Part shown: positions 33,802-44,103 of the stretch, piece by piece | Numbering within the stretch: position 1 is the stretch's first letter | How the letters are laid out: each line of letters starts with the position of its first letter | Source of the DNA: Spongiibacter thalassae | GTDB taxonomy: Bacteria > Pseudomonadota > Gammaproteobacteria > Pseudomonadales > Spongiibacteraceae | Reading direction: 5' to 3' | Assembly (NCBI RefSeq): GCF_012272835.1 | Contig: NZ_JAAWWK010000003.1 | Location: forward strand, 186,001-250,000 | Length of the DNA: 64,000 nucleotides | Notes under the pieces: generated by a model | Databases searched by the model: none | The model's input: only the letters and a program-made list of their open reading frames with translations | What the model was told of the DNA's origin: nothing | Made by a program: the position numbers and the translations under genes

Positions 33802-35004
33802 ATGAGACAGGCAGTGATTGTGTCAACGGCACGTACCGGTATGGGCAAGTCCTTTCGCGGTGCATTGAATGACACTGAAGCCCCGGCAATGGGCGGCCAC
33901 GCGGTGCGTGCTGCGGTACAAAAGGCCGGCATCGATCCCGCGTTAGTCGAAGATGTGATTATGGGCGCCGCCGCTCAACAGGGTACCCAATCCTACAACC
34001 TCGGTCGGCTGTGCAGCGTTGCCGCGGGCTTGCCCGACACTGCCGCAGGCATGACGATGGACCGCCAGTGTAGCTCGGGGCTGATGTCCATTGCCTGGGC
34101 GGCAAAGTCGATTATGTGTAACGAAATGGATGTCGCCGTTGCCGGTGGCGTCGAATCGATTTCACTGGTTCAAACCAAGCACAAAAACACCTATCGCAGT
34201 GTGTCGAAAACCGTTACCGATATCGATGTCACTGCCTATATTCCGATGATCGAAACCGCAGAGCTGGTTGCCGAGCGCTACGGTATCAGTCGCGACGCTC
34301 AGGACGAATATGCCCTGCAAAGCCAGCAGCGGGTGGCGGCGGCGCAAGAAGCGGGATTGTTTGCCGATGAAATCGTGCCATTTTCGACCCGTATGGCGGT
34401 AGTGGATAGGGAGACCAAGGAAGTCAGCTACAAAAACGTGGTGCTGGATCGCGACGAGTGCAATCGCCCCTCCACCACACTGGAGAGCCTGCAAAGTCTG
34501 TCGCCGGTGTGGAAGGACGGGCAGTGGGTGAAGGAAGGGCGCTTTATTACCGCAGGTAATGCCTCTCAGCTTTCCGACGGCGCATCGGCCTGTGTACTGA
34601 TGGACAGCGTTCAGGCTGAGCATTTGGGCCTCGCACCGCTCGGCGCCTATCGTGGTTTGGCGGTGTCGGGCTGCAAGGCCGATGAAATGGGGATAGGGCC
34701 AGTCTACGCAATTCCCAAGCTGCTCAAGCGCCACGGCCTCAAGGTGGATGACATCGGTCTGTGGGAGTTGAACGAAGCCTTTGCCAGCCAGGTGATCTAC
34801 TGCCGCGACCACCTTGGCATCGACAATAACAAGTTAAACGTCAACGGTGGCGGCATCGCGATTGGTCACCCCTTTGGCATGAGCGGGGCACGATTGGTGG
34901 GCCACGCTTTACTGGAAGGGCGTCGTCGCGGAGTGAAATATGTGGTGGTCACCATGTGTATCGGTGGCGGTATGGGCGCGGCGGGCTTGTTTGAAGTCTT
35001 CTGA
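33802..35004 (+). CDS. Acetyl-CoA C-acyltransferase (thiolase)
   Basis: 400 residues from the ATG at 33802 (GGAG 7 bp upstream; an earlier TTG in frame is less likely). Catalytic Cys in [13 protein letters not shown], His in [15 protein letters not shown] and Cys in [10 protein letters not shown]. It differs clearly from FadA6 in this operon, so two thiolysis steps are served. Substrate not assignable. The 118-bp gap upstream may contain an internal promoter. The last gene before the terminator. Confidence 0.85.
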   Translation: MRQAVIVSTARTGMGKSFRGALNDTEAPAMGGHAVRAAVQKAGIDPALVEDVIMGAAAQQGTQSYNLGRLCSVAAGLPDTAAGMTMDRQCSSGLMSIAWAAKSIMCNEMDVAVAGGVESISLVQTKHKNTYRSVSKTVTDIDVTAYIPMIETAELVAERYGISRDAQDEYALQSQQRVAAAQEAGLFADEIVPFSTRMAVVDRETKEVSYKNVVLDRDECNRPSTTLESLQSLSPVWKDGQWVKEGRFITAGNASQLSDGASACVLMDSVQAEHLGLAPLGAYRGLAVSGCKADEMGIGPVYAIPKLLKRHGLKVDDIGLWELNEAFASQVIYCRDHLGIDNNKLNVNGGGIAIGHPFGMSGARLVGHALLEGRRRGVKYVVVTMCIGGGMGAAGLFEVF

Positions 35005-35050
35005 TCATGGCTTGCTGACGCGCTAAGCATCGTGTCAATCACGCTTTCAG

Positions 35051-35085
35051 AGCCAGAATACCAGTAGAGGTATTCTGGCTTTTTT
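35051..35085 (+). terminator. Intrinsic terminator of the steroid operon
   Basis: Perfect 12-bp stem (AGCCAGAATACC and GGTATTCTGGCT) with a 6-nt loop and a run of six T, 46 bp after the thiolase stop. Confidence 0.95.
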
Positions 35086-35133
35086 GTTTGCGGCGCGTTA
35101 CAACTAGCGGAATAGCAGAGGAGATAATAACAA

Positions 35134-35403
35134 ATGCCTTTTAAATCCCGGGAGCTTGCCCGCGCCTATTGGAAGGAAAACCTGCGATTGATGTTCTGGC
35201 TGTCGCTGGTTTGGTTTGTCGTGTCCTACGGCTGCGGTATTTTATTTGTCGATGAACTCAACACCGTCCGGCTGGGTGGTTTCAAACTGGGCTTTTGGTT
35301 TGCCCAGCAGGGTTCTATCTATGTGTTTGTCGCTCTGGTGTTTATCTATGCGCGGATGATGGACAAGCTCGATCGCAAGTATGGCGTTAACGACGAGGAC
35401 TGA
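35134..35403 (+). CDS. DUF4212 small subunit of a sodium symporter
   Basis: 89 residues with two membrane helices (LRLMFWLSLVWFVVSYGCGILF and QQGSIYVFVALVFIYARMM). DUF4212 proteins are always encoded directly before an SSS-family symporter; here that gene starts 6 bp later. Ribosome site AGAGGAGA. Its role is probably to stabilise or regulate the transporter. Confidence 0.92.
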   Translation: MPFKSRELARAYWKENLRLMFWLSLVWFVVSYGCGILFVDELNTVRLGGFKLGFWFAQQGSIYVFVALVFIYARMMDKLDRKYGVNDED

Positions 35404-35409
35404 TCGCCC

Positions 35410-37143
35410 ATGGATTTAAAAACACTGACCTATCTCGTGGTGGGCGCAACCTTTTTGCTGTACATCGGTATCGCGATCTGGTCCCGGGCGGGATCAACCA
35501 AAGACTTTTATATCGCCGGCGGTGGCGTCCACCCCATTGCCAATGGTATGGCCACCGCAGCGGACTGGATGAGCGCGGCGTCGTTTATTTCGATGGCGGG
35601 GTTAATCGCCTACATGGGTTACGGTGGCTCGGTATTCCTGATGGGCTGGACCGGGGGCTTTGTCTTGCTGGCGATGTTTCTGGCGCCCTATCTGCGCAAG
35701 TATGGCAAATTCACTGTGCCCGAGTTTATCGGTGATCGGTTTTACTCGCGAACCGCCCGTATTGTGGCGGTGGTTTGCCTGATTATCTGTTCGGTTACCT
35801 ATGTTATCGGGCAGATGAAGGGCGTTGGCGTGGCGTTTTCCCGCTTTCTTGAGGTCAGCTATGACACGGGCCTGTTGATCGGCATGGCCATTGTGTTTTT
35901 TTATGCCGTTGTTGGTGGCATGAAGGGAATTACCTACACCCAGATTGCCCAGTACTGTGTGCTGATAATGGCCTACACCATTCCGGCAATATTTATTTCC
36001 ATCAACCTGACCGGTAATTGGTTACCCCAATTGGGCCTGGGCAGCACCATTAGTGGCGGTGATGTCTATCTGTTGGACAAGCTGGATCAGGTGGTCACCG
36101 ACCTCGGCTTTGATCAATACACCACCAGCGAACGATTAAGTACCCTCAATATGTTTGCCTACACCCTGTCATTGATGATTGGTACGGCAGGGCTCCCCCA
36201 TGTGATTATTCGCTTTTTTACCGTGCCAAAAGTGAGGGATGCACGCAGTTCGGCGGGCTGGGCCCTGCTGTTTATTGCGATTCTCTACACCACGGCACCG
36301 GCGGTGTCGGCCATGGCCAGACTCAACCTCCACAACACTATTGCTCCACCTGGTGCCGACAGCAATCTCGCCTATGAGGAGCGTCCGCAGTGGTTTCAAA
36401 ACTGGGAAAAAACCGGCCTGCTTGCCTACGAAGACAAAAACGGCGATGGGCGGATTCAGTACACCGCCGATGCAGAGAGCAATGAAATGGTCACTGTCGA
36501 TCGTGACATTATTGTGCTGGCCAACCCGGAAATTGCCGGATTGCCCCACTGGGTCATTGCGCTGGTGGCCGCCGGTGGCCTGGCGGCGGCGCTCTCTACG
36601 GCGGCAGGTTTGCTGCTGGCGATCGCCTCGGCGATTTCCCATGATTTGCTGAAAGGGGTGGTTATGCCCAATATCTCGGAAAAAGCGGAGTTGCGGGCGA
36701 GTCGCTTGTCCATGGCCGCTGCCATTGGCTTTGCCGGTTACCTCGGTTTAAATCCGCCGGACTTTGCCGCAGGCACGGTCGCGCTGGCCTTTGGCCTGGC
36801 GGCGGCATCGATTTTTCCGGCATTGATGATGGGGATTTTCAGTCAGCGGATTAATCGGGAAGGCGCCATCGCTGGGATGATCGCCGGTATCAGTGTGACC
36901 TTGCTTTATGTGTTTCAGCACAAGGGCATCATGTTTGTGCAGAGTACTGCATTTCTCGGCGATATGCCGGAGAACTGGTTTTTCGGCATTGAGCCAAATG
37001 CCTTTGGGGTTGTGGGTGCGGTCGTTAACTTTACCGTGGCCTATGGTGTGTCTGCGGTCACTCAAGCGCCACCTGCAGAAATACAGGAACTGGTCGAAGA
37101 TATTCGCACCCCCAGCGGTGTTGGCGCAGCCCAGGAGCATTAG
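35410..37143 (+). CDS. Sodium:solute symporter (SSS family, VC_2705-type)
   Basis: 577 residues with about 13 membrane helices. The SSS signature is spread across SAASFISMAGLIAYMGYGGS, VPEFIGDRFYSRTAR and GTAGLPHVIIRFFT. A soluble loop around residues 335-350 contains DKNGDGRIQ, an EF-hand-like calcium motif. Family members import monocarboxylates such as acetate or propionate, or other organic acids. Next to a steroid operon that releases propionyl- and acetyl-CoA, a short organic acid is plausible, but the substrate is not known. Confidence 0.88.
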   Translation: MDLKTLTYLVVGATFLLYIGIAIWSRAGSTKDFYIAGGGVHPIANGMATAADWMSAASFISMAGLIAYMGYGGSVFLMGWTGGFVLLAMFLAPYLRKYGKFTVPEFIGDRFYSRTARIVAVVCLIICSVTYVIGQMKGVGVAFSRFLEVSYDTGLLIGMAIVFFYAVVGGMKGITYTQIAQYCVLIMAYTIPAIFISINLTGNWLPQLGLGSTISGGDVYLLDKLDQVVTDLGFDQYTTSERLSTLNMFAYTLSLMIGTAGLPHVIIRFFTVPKVRDARSSAGWALLFIAILYTTAPAVSAMARLNLHNTIAPPGADSNLAYEERPQWFQNWEKTGLLAYEDKNGDGRIQYTADAESNEMVTVDRDIIVLANPEIAGLPHWVIALVAAGGLAAALSTAAGLLLAIASAISHDLLKGVVMPNISEKAELRASRLSMAAAIGFAGYLGLNPPDFAAGTVALAFGLAAASIFPALMMGIFSQRINREGAIAGMIAGISVTLLYVFQHKGIMFVQSTAFLGDMPENWFFGIEPNAFGVVGAVVNFTVAYGVSAVTQAPPAEIQELVEDIRTPSGVGAAQEH

Positions 37144-37250
37144 TGTTAACAGGCCCTTGTATTCAAGGGGAAATGTCATCCAGGTGATAGTCTTTGGCTG
37201 CGCAGTGGGCTAGGGTGACCGCTCAATAATAATCTACAGGAGTGTGCACC

Positions 37251-38129
37251 GTGGGCGCGAGTACCCTGACCGATATAGGTCTCCCGTTGTCGTTGTTTCT
37301 GATTATGGTCGGCATGGGCATGACCCTGACCCCGAAAGATTTTCGCGAGGTTCTGGTCGCTCCACGGGGAACCCTGTTTGGCCTGTTTGCGCAGATTATT
37401 CTGTTGCCAGCGGTGGCCTGGGGTGTCGCTATTGCGCTGGATCTCAATCCGGCGTTGGCGGTGGGGCTGGTGATTATCGCCGCCTGTCCCGGTGGCACAA
37501 CCTCGAATTTGTTTGTATTTCTTGGCAAGGGCGATGTTGCTCTGTCGATATTACTTACTGTGCTCGCCAGTTTAATCACCATTGTCACTCTGCCAGCCTA
37601 TACCGGCATGGCACTGCAATATTTTAACGATAGCGACCAAGTGTTGGCGCTGCCGGTGATGCGTACGATTCTGACCTTGTTTGTGATTGTGTTGCTGCCA
37701 GTGATGATCGGTATGCTTATACGACGCTATCAACCCGGTCTCGCCGCCCGTTGTGAGCGCGTGCTTGGGCTGTTGGGCATGGTGGTATTGCTGGCGGTCA
37801 TAGCACTGGTGCTGGTTGAGCTAGGCAGCGAGGCGGTCGAGTTATTCAAATCTGCCGGGCTGGCGGTGATCGCACTCAATATTGTAGGCCTGCTACTGGG
37901 CCACGTTGGCGCACGGGTGATTGGCTTGCCGCCGGAACAGGCCTTCGCGGTAGCGATCGAACTGGGGATTAAAAACGGCACGCTGGGCTTGATGGTTACC
38001 CTGACACTGCTGCAGTCCGAGGCCATGTCGGTGCCGTCGGCGGTTTACGGCGTACTCATGTTTGTCTTTGGTTTTATTATGATCGGCATCGCTCGGGCCA
38101 GTGGTCTTGGGCAGGTCAAGGCGGCCTGA
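37251..38129 (+). CDS. Bile acid:sodium symporter (BASS) family protein
   Basis: 292 residues from a GTG at 37251 with ACAGGAG 9 bp upstream; an earlier GTG at 37242 has no room for a ribosome site. About 9 membrane helices with the BASS motifs MGMTLTPKDFREVL and IIAACPGGTTSNLFVFLGKGD, and a second crossover near ELGIKNGTLGLMV. Sodium-coupled importers of bile acids, pantothenate or other organic anions. The steroid genes upstream make a bile-acid-like substrate attractive. Confidence 0.87.
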   Translation: MGASTLTDIGLPLSLFLIMVGMGMTLTPKDFREVLVAPRGTLFGLFAQIILLPAVAWGVAIALDLNPALAVGLVIIAACPGGTTSNLFVFLGKGDVALSILLTVLASLITIVTLPAYTGMALQYFNDSDQVLALPVMRTILTLFVIVLLPVMIGMLIRRYQPGLAARCERVLGLLGMVVLLAVIALVLVELGSEAVELFKSAGLAVIALNIVGLLLGHVGARVIGLPPEQAFAVAIELGIKNGTLGLMVTLTLLQSEAMSVPSAVYGVLMFVFGFIMIGIARASGLGQVKAA

Positions 38130-38148
38130 TCGACCTCGGCCACCGCGG

Positions 38149-39267
38149 TTAAAGGTAGTGGCTGAGGTCGCCTTTCTCCAGCCGTTCGGCCAGGAACTCG
38201 GCAAGTTCTTCGCTGCGTCTGGCGACTGACTGCCAGTCGCGAATCCGTGCAGCATCGTTACCCTGGTAGCGTTTGAAGTCGGTGCGGTCGGGGATCTTGC
38301 CATTAGGCAGGCTGGCCACCCACTCCGCAGAGGGGTGCATGATGAGGTAGTTGTCCAGATTTTCGGCACGTCGCCAGGGCACATATTTGTCGAGCCAGCC
38401 GGGAATGACCTGGTCAGAAAAATGGGGCATCAGCACCAGCCCGTTGTCCCGGTCCCCCTGCAGCGGCAGATCAATGTGGTAGTCCACCATGCCTCCGTCA
38501 CGGTAGCGTCCACCTTGACCATGGATATTGACACTCTCCATTACGAAGGGGATGGACCCACTGGCAAGCAGGGCGTCTGCCAGATTCTGTTGGGTCAGGG
38601 CAGGGAGCTCGGTATTGAATCCCGGAAAGGCGAAGCTTGGCAGTTTGCCGGGGCGGGGGTCACCGAACACTCTGCGCTGTAAAAAACGGCTGAGTAGTGG
38701 CCGGTGCAGGGTATTCAGCGCAATGGCTGCGGCGAATCCGGCGCTCATACGCAGGGGCGAGTCGTAGGCAGTCCACCCCAGCGCTCGGGCGGTAATGATA
38801 TGCAGGCGCGCCCAGGGGTGGCTGAGAATTTCGCTGCCGCCGCGGTCGCCCAGGAGGTCAATGATAATATCCCGCGCTGTCGTGGTGACTTGTCGGGGGC
38901 TGGGTTGGCCGTCGTAACACTGATGAATATAGCCGTGTTCCAGACGGTCAATGGCCGCCAGTGGGTCTGCCTGGGCGACGGCGGCGAACCGCCAACTGCC
39001 GATGGACGCGCCTACCAGCGGCAGGGGAGCACTGCGCCCTTGCAACCATTGGCCAAATAACAGGCGGTCAAGACCGGCCAGTACCAGCCATTTAGGGCCG
39101 CCAGCTGCGCCTGCAATTGCGGCCAGCTGCTGAAGGTGCAGGCCGTCCTGCTCAATCACTTTTCGGGCGGTAGCGCCGGCTTTGAAAATCAGGGGGGCTT
39201 TCAATGGGATATCCGTCTGCTTCGTCGTCGTGTTTGCGGGCGACCCGGTTTCGTGCTTTGCTGTCAC
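38149..39267 (-). CDS. Patatin-like phospholipase
   Basis: 372 residues. The nucleophile motif G-A-S-I-G has S88 and the catalytic Asp is D257 in RDGGMVDYH, the patatin Ser-Asp dyad. The glycine-rich oxyanion segment is GAAGGPKW near residue 55. No signal peptide is evident, so it is probably cytoplasmic or peripheral. Releases fatty acids from phospholipids or other acyl esters. Convergent with the BASS gene (20 bp apart). Confidence 0.88.
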   Translation of the reverse strand: MTAKHETGSPANTTTKQTDIPLKAPLIFKAGATARKVIEQDGLHLQQLAAIAGAAGGPKWLVLAGLDRLLFGQWLQGRSAPLPLVGASIGSWRFAAVAQADPLAAIDRLEHGYIHQCYDGQPSPRQVTTTARDIIIDLLGDRGGSEILSHPWARLHIITARALGWTAYDSPLRMSAGFAAAIALNTLHRPLLSRFLQRRVFGDPRPGKLPSFAFPGFNTELPALTQQNLADALLASGSIPFVMESVNIHGQGGRYRDGGMVDYHIDLPLQGDRDNGLVLMPHFSDQVIPGWLDKYVPWRRAENLDNYLIMHPSAEWVASLPNGKIPDRTDFKRYQGNDAARIRDWQSVARRSEELAEFLAERLEKGDLSHYL

Positions 39268-39434
39268 ACCGTCGCAGTCATGCCATTACTAAAAAATATT
39301 GCGGCAATGGTGTTGTACCGAGGGGAAATCGCAATCGCAGATTTCCTCCGCCAATAATAGCGGATTAATCCCGTCGGCAGACCATGCCGAGGTCGAAATA
39401 CGCCAGATTTACATTTTATTCTCAGGAGAAAACT

Positions 39435-39815
39435 ATGTTCAGCCATATTATGGTCGGTGCCAATGATATTGAAGCATCGCGCAAGTTCTACGATGCCATA
39501 CTCGGTGCCTTGGGCTATGGCCCCGGGGTGTTTGACCCCAAAGGGCGTTGCTTCTGGTTTACCGACACCGGTGTCTTTGCCATTACCACCCCGATTAACG
39601 GCGAGCCCGCCACACATGGCAATGGCAGCACCATAGGATTCGCCGCAGCCAATCCTGAGCAAGCGGATGCCTGGCACGCTGCGGGTCTGGCAAATGGTGG
39701 GGTGGCCTGTGAAGAGCCGCCAGGGCCCCGGGAAGGCCCCTCAGGCAAAATATACCTGGCGTATTTGCGCGACCCCTCAGGTAATAAGGTTTGCGCGCTG
39801 CACCGCATGGGCTAG
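39435..39815 (+). CDS. VOC-superfamily (glyoxalase/bleomycin resistance-like) protein
   Basis: 126 residues from the ATG at 39435 with AGGAGAA upstream. Single-domain fold: MFSHIMVGANDIEASRKFYDAIL and the C-terminal YLRDPSGNKVCALHR. It has the His at position 4 and Glu/His equivalents expected for a metal site in part of the family. The function (lyase, dioxygenase or binding protein) cannot be decided. Confidence 0.85.
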   Translation: MFSHIMVGANDIEASRKFYDAILGALGYGPGVFDPKGRCFWFTDTGVFAITTPINGEPATHGNGSTIGFAAANPEQADAWHAAGLANGGVACEEPPGPREGPSGKIYLAYLRDPSGNKVCALHRMG

Positions 39816-40225
39816 TGCTGTTAATCCCCATTGAATAGCCGTCAGGCGAAGTGGACCACGGCCGGTGTTTGACGCTGGCGGTGGTTCGCCGGTTTCTTAT
39901 TCGTCAGGACTTCCAACTGAGCGATAATTCGCAGCCGGTTGCGCAAGGCGACATATCGGTCTCCAAAGCCGAATACCCATTCCTTAACGTAAATCCCCTG
40001 GCGCTAACCGATGCCGTTTCCTGCAGAAGCACAGCGAAGGGCAGACGATGCGTGTTTGTACTGTTTCGCCTCTGTAATAACGCGTAGACAATGCGGTCCA
40101 AAGTGCCCTATGACACGTAAAAATGCGCGTTATGTCTCGGTTTAACACGATTGATGTCGATGCATAAGAACAGCGACACTGGAAATCGAAAATGAGCTTT
40201 AAATTGAACCGAAGAGAGTGTCCAT
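39816..40225. other. 410-bp intergenic region
   Basis: No gene recognised; short open frames on both strands have no family resemblance. The last 90 bp before 40226 are AT-richer and probably hold the promoter of the HD-GYP regulator, with AAGAGAG as ribosome site. Confidence 0.4.
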
Positions 40226-41791
40226 ATGAATAACGATGATGCATTGATGCTGTCACCCGACAACGAGGATGTTGATGGGGGGGATTCTACGGCGTCGATA
40301 GAGCCGTGGAAAATTCTGATCGTCGATGACGAGGAAGCCATACATGCGGTCACCAAGCTCAGCTTGCGCAATATGCAGGTTCTGGGTCGCTCTATTCAGT
40401 TATTTCATGCCCGCTCCGGCAAAGAGTCGATTGAAATCATGCGCCGTGAAAAGGATATTGCGCTGGTGTTGATGGATGTTGTAATGGAAACCGACCACGC
40501 CGGGCTCGATGCGGTGCGAACGATACGTGAGGAATTGAACAACCAGGAAGTCAGGTTGGTACTGCGAACCGGTCAACCGGGGCAGGCTCCAGAGTTCGAG
40601 GTCGTCACCCATTACGATATTAATGACTACAAGGAAAAAACCGAGCTGACCTCGCAAAAACTGCATACATTGGTGTACACCAGCATCGGCCATTACCGGC
40701 AATTGGTCGCGCTGAATCAAAGTCGCTCGGGGCTGGAAAGTGTTATAGATGCCTCTGCCAGTATTTTTGAGAGTCACTCCCTTGTGCAGTTTACCCGCGG
40801 TGTACTCACGCAGCTTTCAGCCTTGCTATACAGCAAGGAAGATGGATTGATTGTCGATGCCATTGCGGTATCCCGCGAGGCGGAGGATCAACGTCATCGA
40901 CTGGTTGTCAGCGCGTGCAGTGATCCGAATGCTCAACTGGAAGGCATGGAGGTGGATGCCTGCCTACCACCGACGGTCGCCAGGCGCATTCGCGAAGCGG
41001 CATTCCGACAAGAACCGCTATTCGGCGAGGGCTTTTTCACGGCAAATTTCCGCTCCAGACGGGGCGATGTCCATATCGTTTATTTGAGCTGCGACCAGGA
41101 TTTTTCGGTGGCGGACCGCAGATTAGTCAACCTGTTTTGCCACAACGTCGCAATAGCCTTCGACAACCAGACCATGTACCAGGAGGTTCTCGAAAGCCAG
41201 CGAAAACTGGTGCTGTTGTTGAGTCAGGCTGTGGAAGAGCGGTCAGAGGAATTAACCAATCATGTCAAAAGGGTGGCTGAGTACACGGCGATTATTGGCA
41301 CCTGTCTGGGTATTTCCGACGAGGATGTTGAGGTATTGAAATTATCGGCGGCTCTGCACGATGTGGGTAAGATAGGTATACCCGACGATATTTTGAATAA
41401 GCCGGGCAGGTTGACTGACGAAGAGCGCGAGGTGATGGAAAGTCACGTAGAGCGCGGTGTGTCGATATTGGGCGAACAGAAGGGCAATCTGCTTACACGG
41501 GCTGGTCAGGTGGTTGCCGCCCACCACGAGCGGTGGGACGGAAACGGCTACCCGAACCAACTTCAGGGGGAGGAGATCGATCTGTTCGGGCGTATTACCT
41601 CGATAGCGGATGTGTTTGATGCCTTGAGCACACGGCGAGTGTATAAGGAACCCTGGCCCATGGAAGAAGTTATCGCCTACTTTAAGGAGCAGCGCGGTAA
41701 GCAGTTTGACCCGGTATTGGTCGATATCTTTCTGGATAATATGGACAAGGTGCTGGAAATACATACCCGTCTTCACTGCGAGGCGGCGTAA
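40226..41791 (+). CDS. Response regulator with DUF3369 and HD-GYP domains
   Basis: 521 residues. A receiver domain at about 28-150 (ILIVDDEEAIH, phospho-acceptor D84 in VLMDVVME), then DUF3369 (about 170-330, GAF-like) and an HD-GYP domain with H378-D379 (LHDVGKIGIPDD) and GNGYP at 439-443. HD-GYP proteins degrade cyclic di-GMP; all metal-binding residues seen are intact. Would lower c-di-GMP and so alter motility or biofilm state in response to a partner kinase, which is not encoded next to it. Monocistronic. Confidence 0.94.
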   Translation: MNNDDALMLSPDNEDVDGGDSTASIEPWKILIVDDEEAIHAVTKLSLRNMQVLGRSIQLFHARSGKESIEIMRREKDIALVLMDVVMETDHAGLDAVRTIREELNNQEVRLVLRTGQPGQAPEFEVVTHYDINDYKEKTELTSQKLHTLVYTSIGHYRQLVALNQSRSGLESVIDASASIFESHSLVQFTRGVLTQLSALLYSKEDGLIVDAIAVSREAEDQRHRLVVSACSDPNAQLEGMEVDACLPPTVARRIREAAFRQEPLFGEGFFTANFRSRRGDVHIVYLSCDQDFSVADRRLVNLFCHNVAIAFDNQTMYQEVLESQRKLVLLLSQAVEERSEELTNHVKRVAEYTAIIGTCLGISDEDVEVLKLSAALHDVGKIGIPDDILNKPGRLTDEEREVMESHVERGVSILGEQKGNLLTRAGQVVAAHHERWDGNGYPNQLQGEEIDLFGRITSIADVFDALSTRRVYKEPWPMEEVIAYFKEQRGKQFDPVLVDIFLDNMDKVLEIHTRLHCEAA

Positions 41792-41820
41792 CCCGCCTGC
41801 AGTGCGTTGCCGGATTCCTT

Positions 41821-44103
41821 TCAGTTGGAGTCCGATTTGGGAGTGTCGCCGGTAATGTGCGGAAGCTCCTCGCTTCCCTCACCGTTTGCCGCCGCAACAC
41901 GCACCTGTGCGGGGGGCGCAACGCCATCCTTGTCTTCACCGAAGTACAGCGTCGTGTGGGGGAAGGGGATCTCTATACCCGCGGCGTCAAAGTGCATTTT
42001 CACCAGGCGATTATAGGCGCGTCCCACAGCCCACTGCATACCCGGTGAAGTCTTTATCAACACTCGAATATTAACCGAACTGTCGGCCAGTGCTGATACA
42101 CCAGCCACCTGCAGGTCGTCGAGGATGTCGTTGCTGAATTCTCCTTCGCGCAACTCAGCGAAGGCGGCCTGCAGATGTTCAATCGCGTGATCGATATTTT
42201 CACGGTAGGCAATACCGTATTCGCCAAGGTGGTAGGCGAAGTCCTTGGTGTAGTTCGACACCGCGTCAACAGCAGAAAACGGCACAATATGGTAGGTGCC
42301 GGATAAATCCCGCAGGGCGACAGAGCGTATACCAACGCGCTCGACGGTACCTTCATAACTGCCTACGTTGACATAGTCGCCGGTGTTAATCGCGTTTTCC
42401 AGCTGGATAAAGACACCGTTAATCACATCCTGTACCAGCTTTTGTGCGCCGAAACCCACGGCGAGACCCATTACACCGGCACCGGCGATCAGAGGACCAA
42501 TTTCGACGCCAATCTCCGACAGCACAATCATTACCGTCATAACGACAACAACAATGGCGAGGGAGCTGAGAAACAGTCCCTGAAGGGTTTCAGCCCTCGC
42601 GGCAGCGGCAGGTGTGGGCTTGGTGTCCGGTGACAGGCGGTGCTCGATATAGCTTGCCGCAGCTATCCACACCGCCGTTGCGAGAATCATAATCAGCACG
42701 ATGTCGAACAGGGATGCGACGGTGCTGCGTCCCGCGTCGGTGCTGTACCAGCTATGCAGATCGAACACTGCCCAGGCATCCAGCGCCAATGTGGTGACGA
42801 TTGCGCCGACCAGTATGCGCAGCACTTTCAAACCGGTTGGCACATAGGTGTTCAGACGGATTTGAAGTTGCGGCAGAGGTTCATAAAGAGATGGCGGCAA
42901 TTTTATTTCCCGGCCGATAAATTGCCGAATCACTACCAGCAGCAGCGCCCCTGCGCCAATATATACACCGGTCAATGCCGTTGCTTTGGCGATAAAAGGC
43001 AGGGCCGTAGTGGGATAAAGCAGGCTGGCGAAGACCACCGCGGCGGCATAAAAAATCGCCAATACATGCCACAGTCGCGCTAGCAGTCGCAATGCAAAAC
43101 CACGACTGCCGGGGCATTGGGCTGCTCTATTCGCCAGCAGTTGGGCAACAGTGCTTTTATTGCGGAAGACCACGCTGACGAAGTACAGCGCGGCAAACAG
43201 CACGATAAGTGTCGCGATTGCTGCGCCAAGCTCCGGAGAGGCATTTTTATTGATAATGGGGACAACAGCCAAAATGCCGTAACCGGTAAAGCCCGCCAGC
43301 ACTGCGAACACCCGGTTGCAATATTTGGCCGAAGCCTCTTTTAATGGCAGCAAACGCAGTGCCGGAAAGCGCCCGGCGAACAGCATGCGCAGCAGCAGTT
43401 TAAGCGTCTCGACAATCAGAAAGGCGTTGAGTAGCAGTGCCAGACGAGTGCCGTTGTCAGGAGTATTTTCCGACAGGCCCGAGGTAATAAAATTACCTGT
43501 GATATAGGCACCGGCAATCGCCAGCGCATCGATTGCCGCCGCTGCAACGACGGCGCCGACGGTACGGAGCATGGCATAGCGGCCAGAGCCGGTTGTGGCC
43601 CAGCGGTTCAATCCGGCAAAGCCTGGCCGTGCGAGACGGCGCAACAATAGAAACATAGCAAAGGTCGCCAATATCACGATTGCGATGTCCTTCGTGGCCG
43701 CCAACAGCGCCGCGGTGTTGGCCATGGGGTTGACGTTGTCACCGGACAGCAGACTTTCCACAGCGCTGCCCATTACCGCAAATTGCTCTTTGACGTTACC
43801 GCCGGCATTGGCGGTGACGGTGGCAATTTGTCGCGCCAGCGACGGCCCCTGGTGCACCTGTGGCGATTCAGCAGGTTCTGGTGTTTCGGCTGCTGCATCG
43901 TCGTCGGCAGCACGCAGGCGATCGATCAGTTGCTGTCTTGTAGTGTCGTCTTCGAGTAAGTCAGCGAGGAGTTGCTCGCTGCTGGGCTCGTTGGGGGAAG
44001 GGTGGTTGCCCGGTGTTTGGGCGAGGCCTGGTTGACTGATTGTCGCCAGGGTAATGAGGAGCAGTGCCAGTAGGCGGGCAAGTGTCAATCGCAGTGGATA
44101 CAC
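41821..44103 (-). CDS. MscS-family mechanosensitive channel
   Basis: 760 residues. Signal peptide (LARLLALLLITLATISQPGLA), a periplasmic coiled region rich in Asp/Glu, about 9-10 membrane helices, and the MscS pore and beta domain from about residue 530 (IAGAGVMGLAVGFGAQKLVQDVINGVFIQLENA). Size and layout match the YbdG/YnaI/MscM-like larger channels that release solutes in osmotic downshock. Convergent with the HD-GYP gene. Confidence 0.92.
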   Translation of the reverse strand: MYPLRLTLARLLALLLITLATISQPGLAQTPGNHPSPNEPSSEQLLADLLEDDTTRQQLIDRLRAADDDAAAETPEPAESPQVHQGPSLARQIATVTANAGGNVKEQFAVMGSAVESLLSGDNVNPMANTAALLAATKDIAIVILATFAMFLLLRRLARPGFAGLNRWATTGSGRYAMLRTVGAVVAAAAIDALAIAGAYITGNFITSGLSENTPDNGTRLALLLNAFLIVETLKLLLRMLFAGRFPALRLLPLKEASAKYCNRVFAVLAGFTGYGILAVVPIINKNASPELGAAIATLIVLFAALYFVSVVFRNKSTVAQLLANRAAQCPGSRGFALRLLARLWHVLAIFYAAAVVFASLLYPTTALPFIAKATALTGVYIGAGALLLVVIRQFIGREIKLPPSLYEPLPQLQIRLNTYVPTGLKVLRILVGAIVTTLALDAWAVFDLHSWYSTDAGRSTVASLFDIVLIMILATAVWIAAASYIEHRLSPDTKPTPAAAARAETLQGLFLSSLAIVVVVMTVMIVLSEIGVEIGPLIAGAGVMGLAVGFGAQKLVQDVINGVFIQLENAINTGDYVNVGSYEGTVERVGIRSVALRDLSGTYHIVPFSAVDAVSNYTKDFAYHLGEYGIAYRENIDHAIEHLQAAFAELREGEFSNDILDDLQVAGVSALADSSVNIRVLIKTSPGMQWAVGRAYNRLVKMHFDAAGIEIPFPHTTLYFGEDKDGVAPPAQVRVAAANGEGSEELPHITGDTPKSDSN

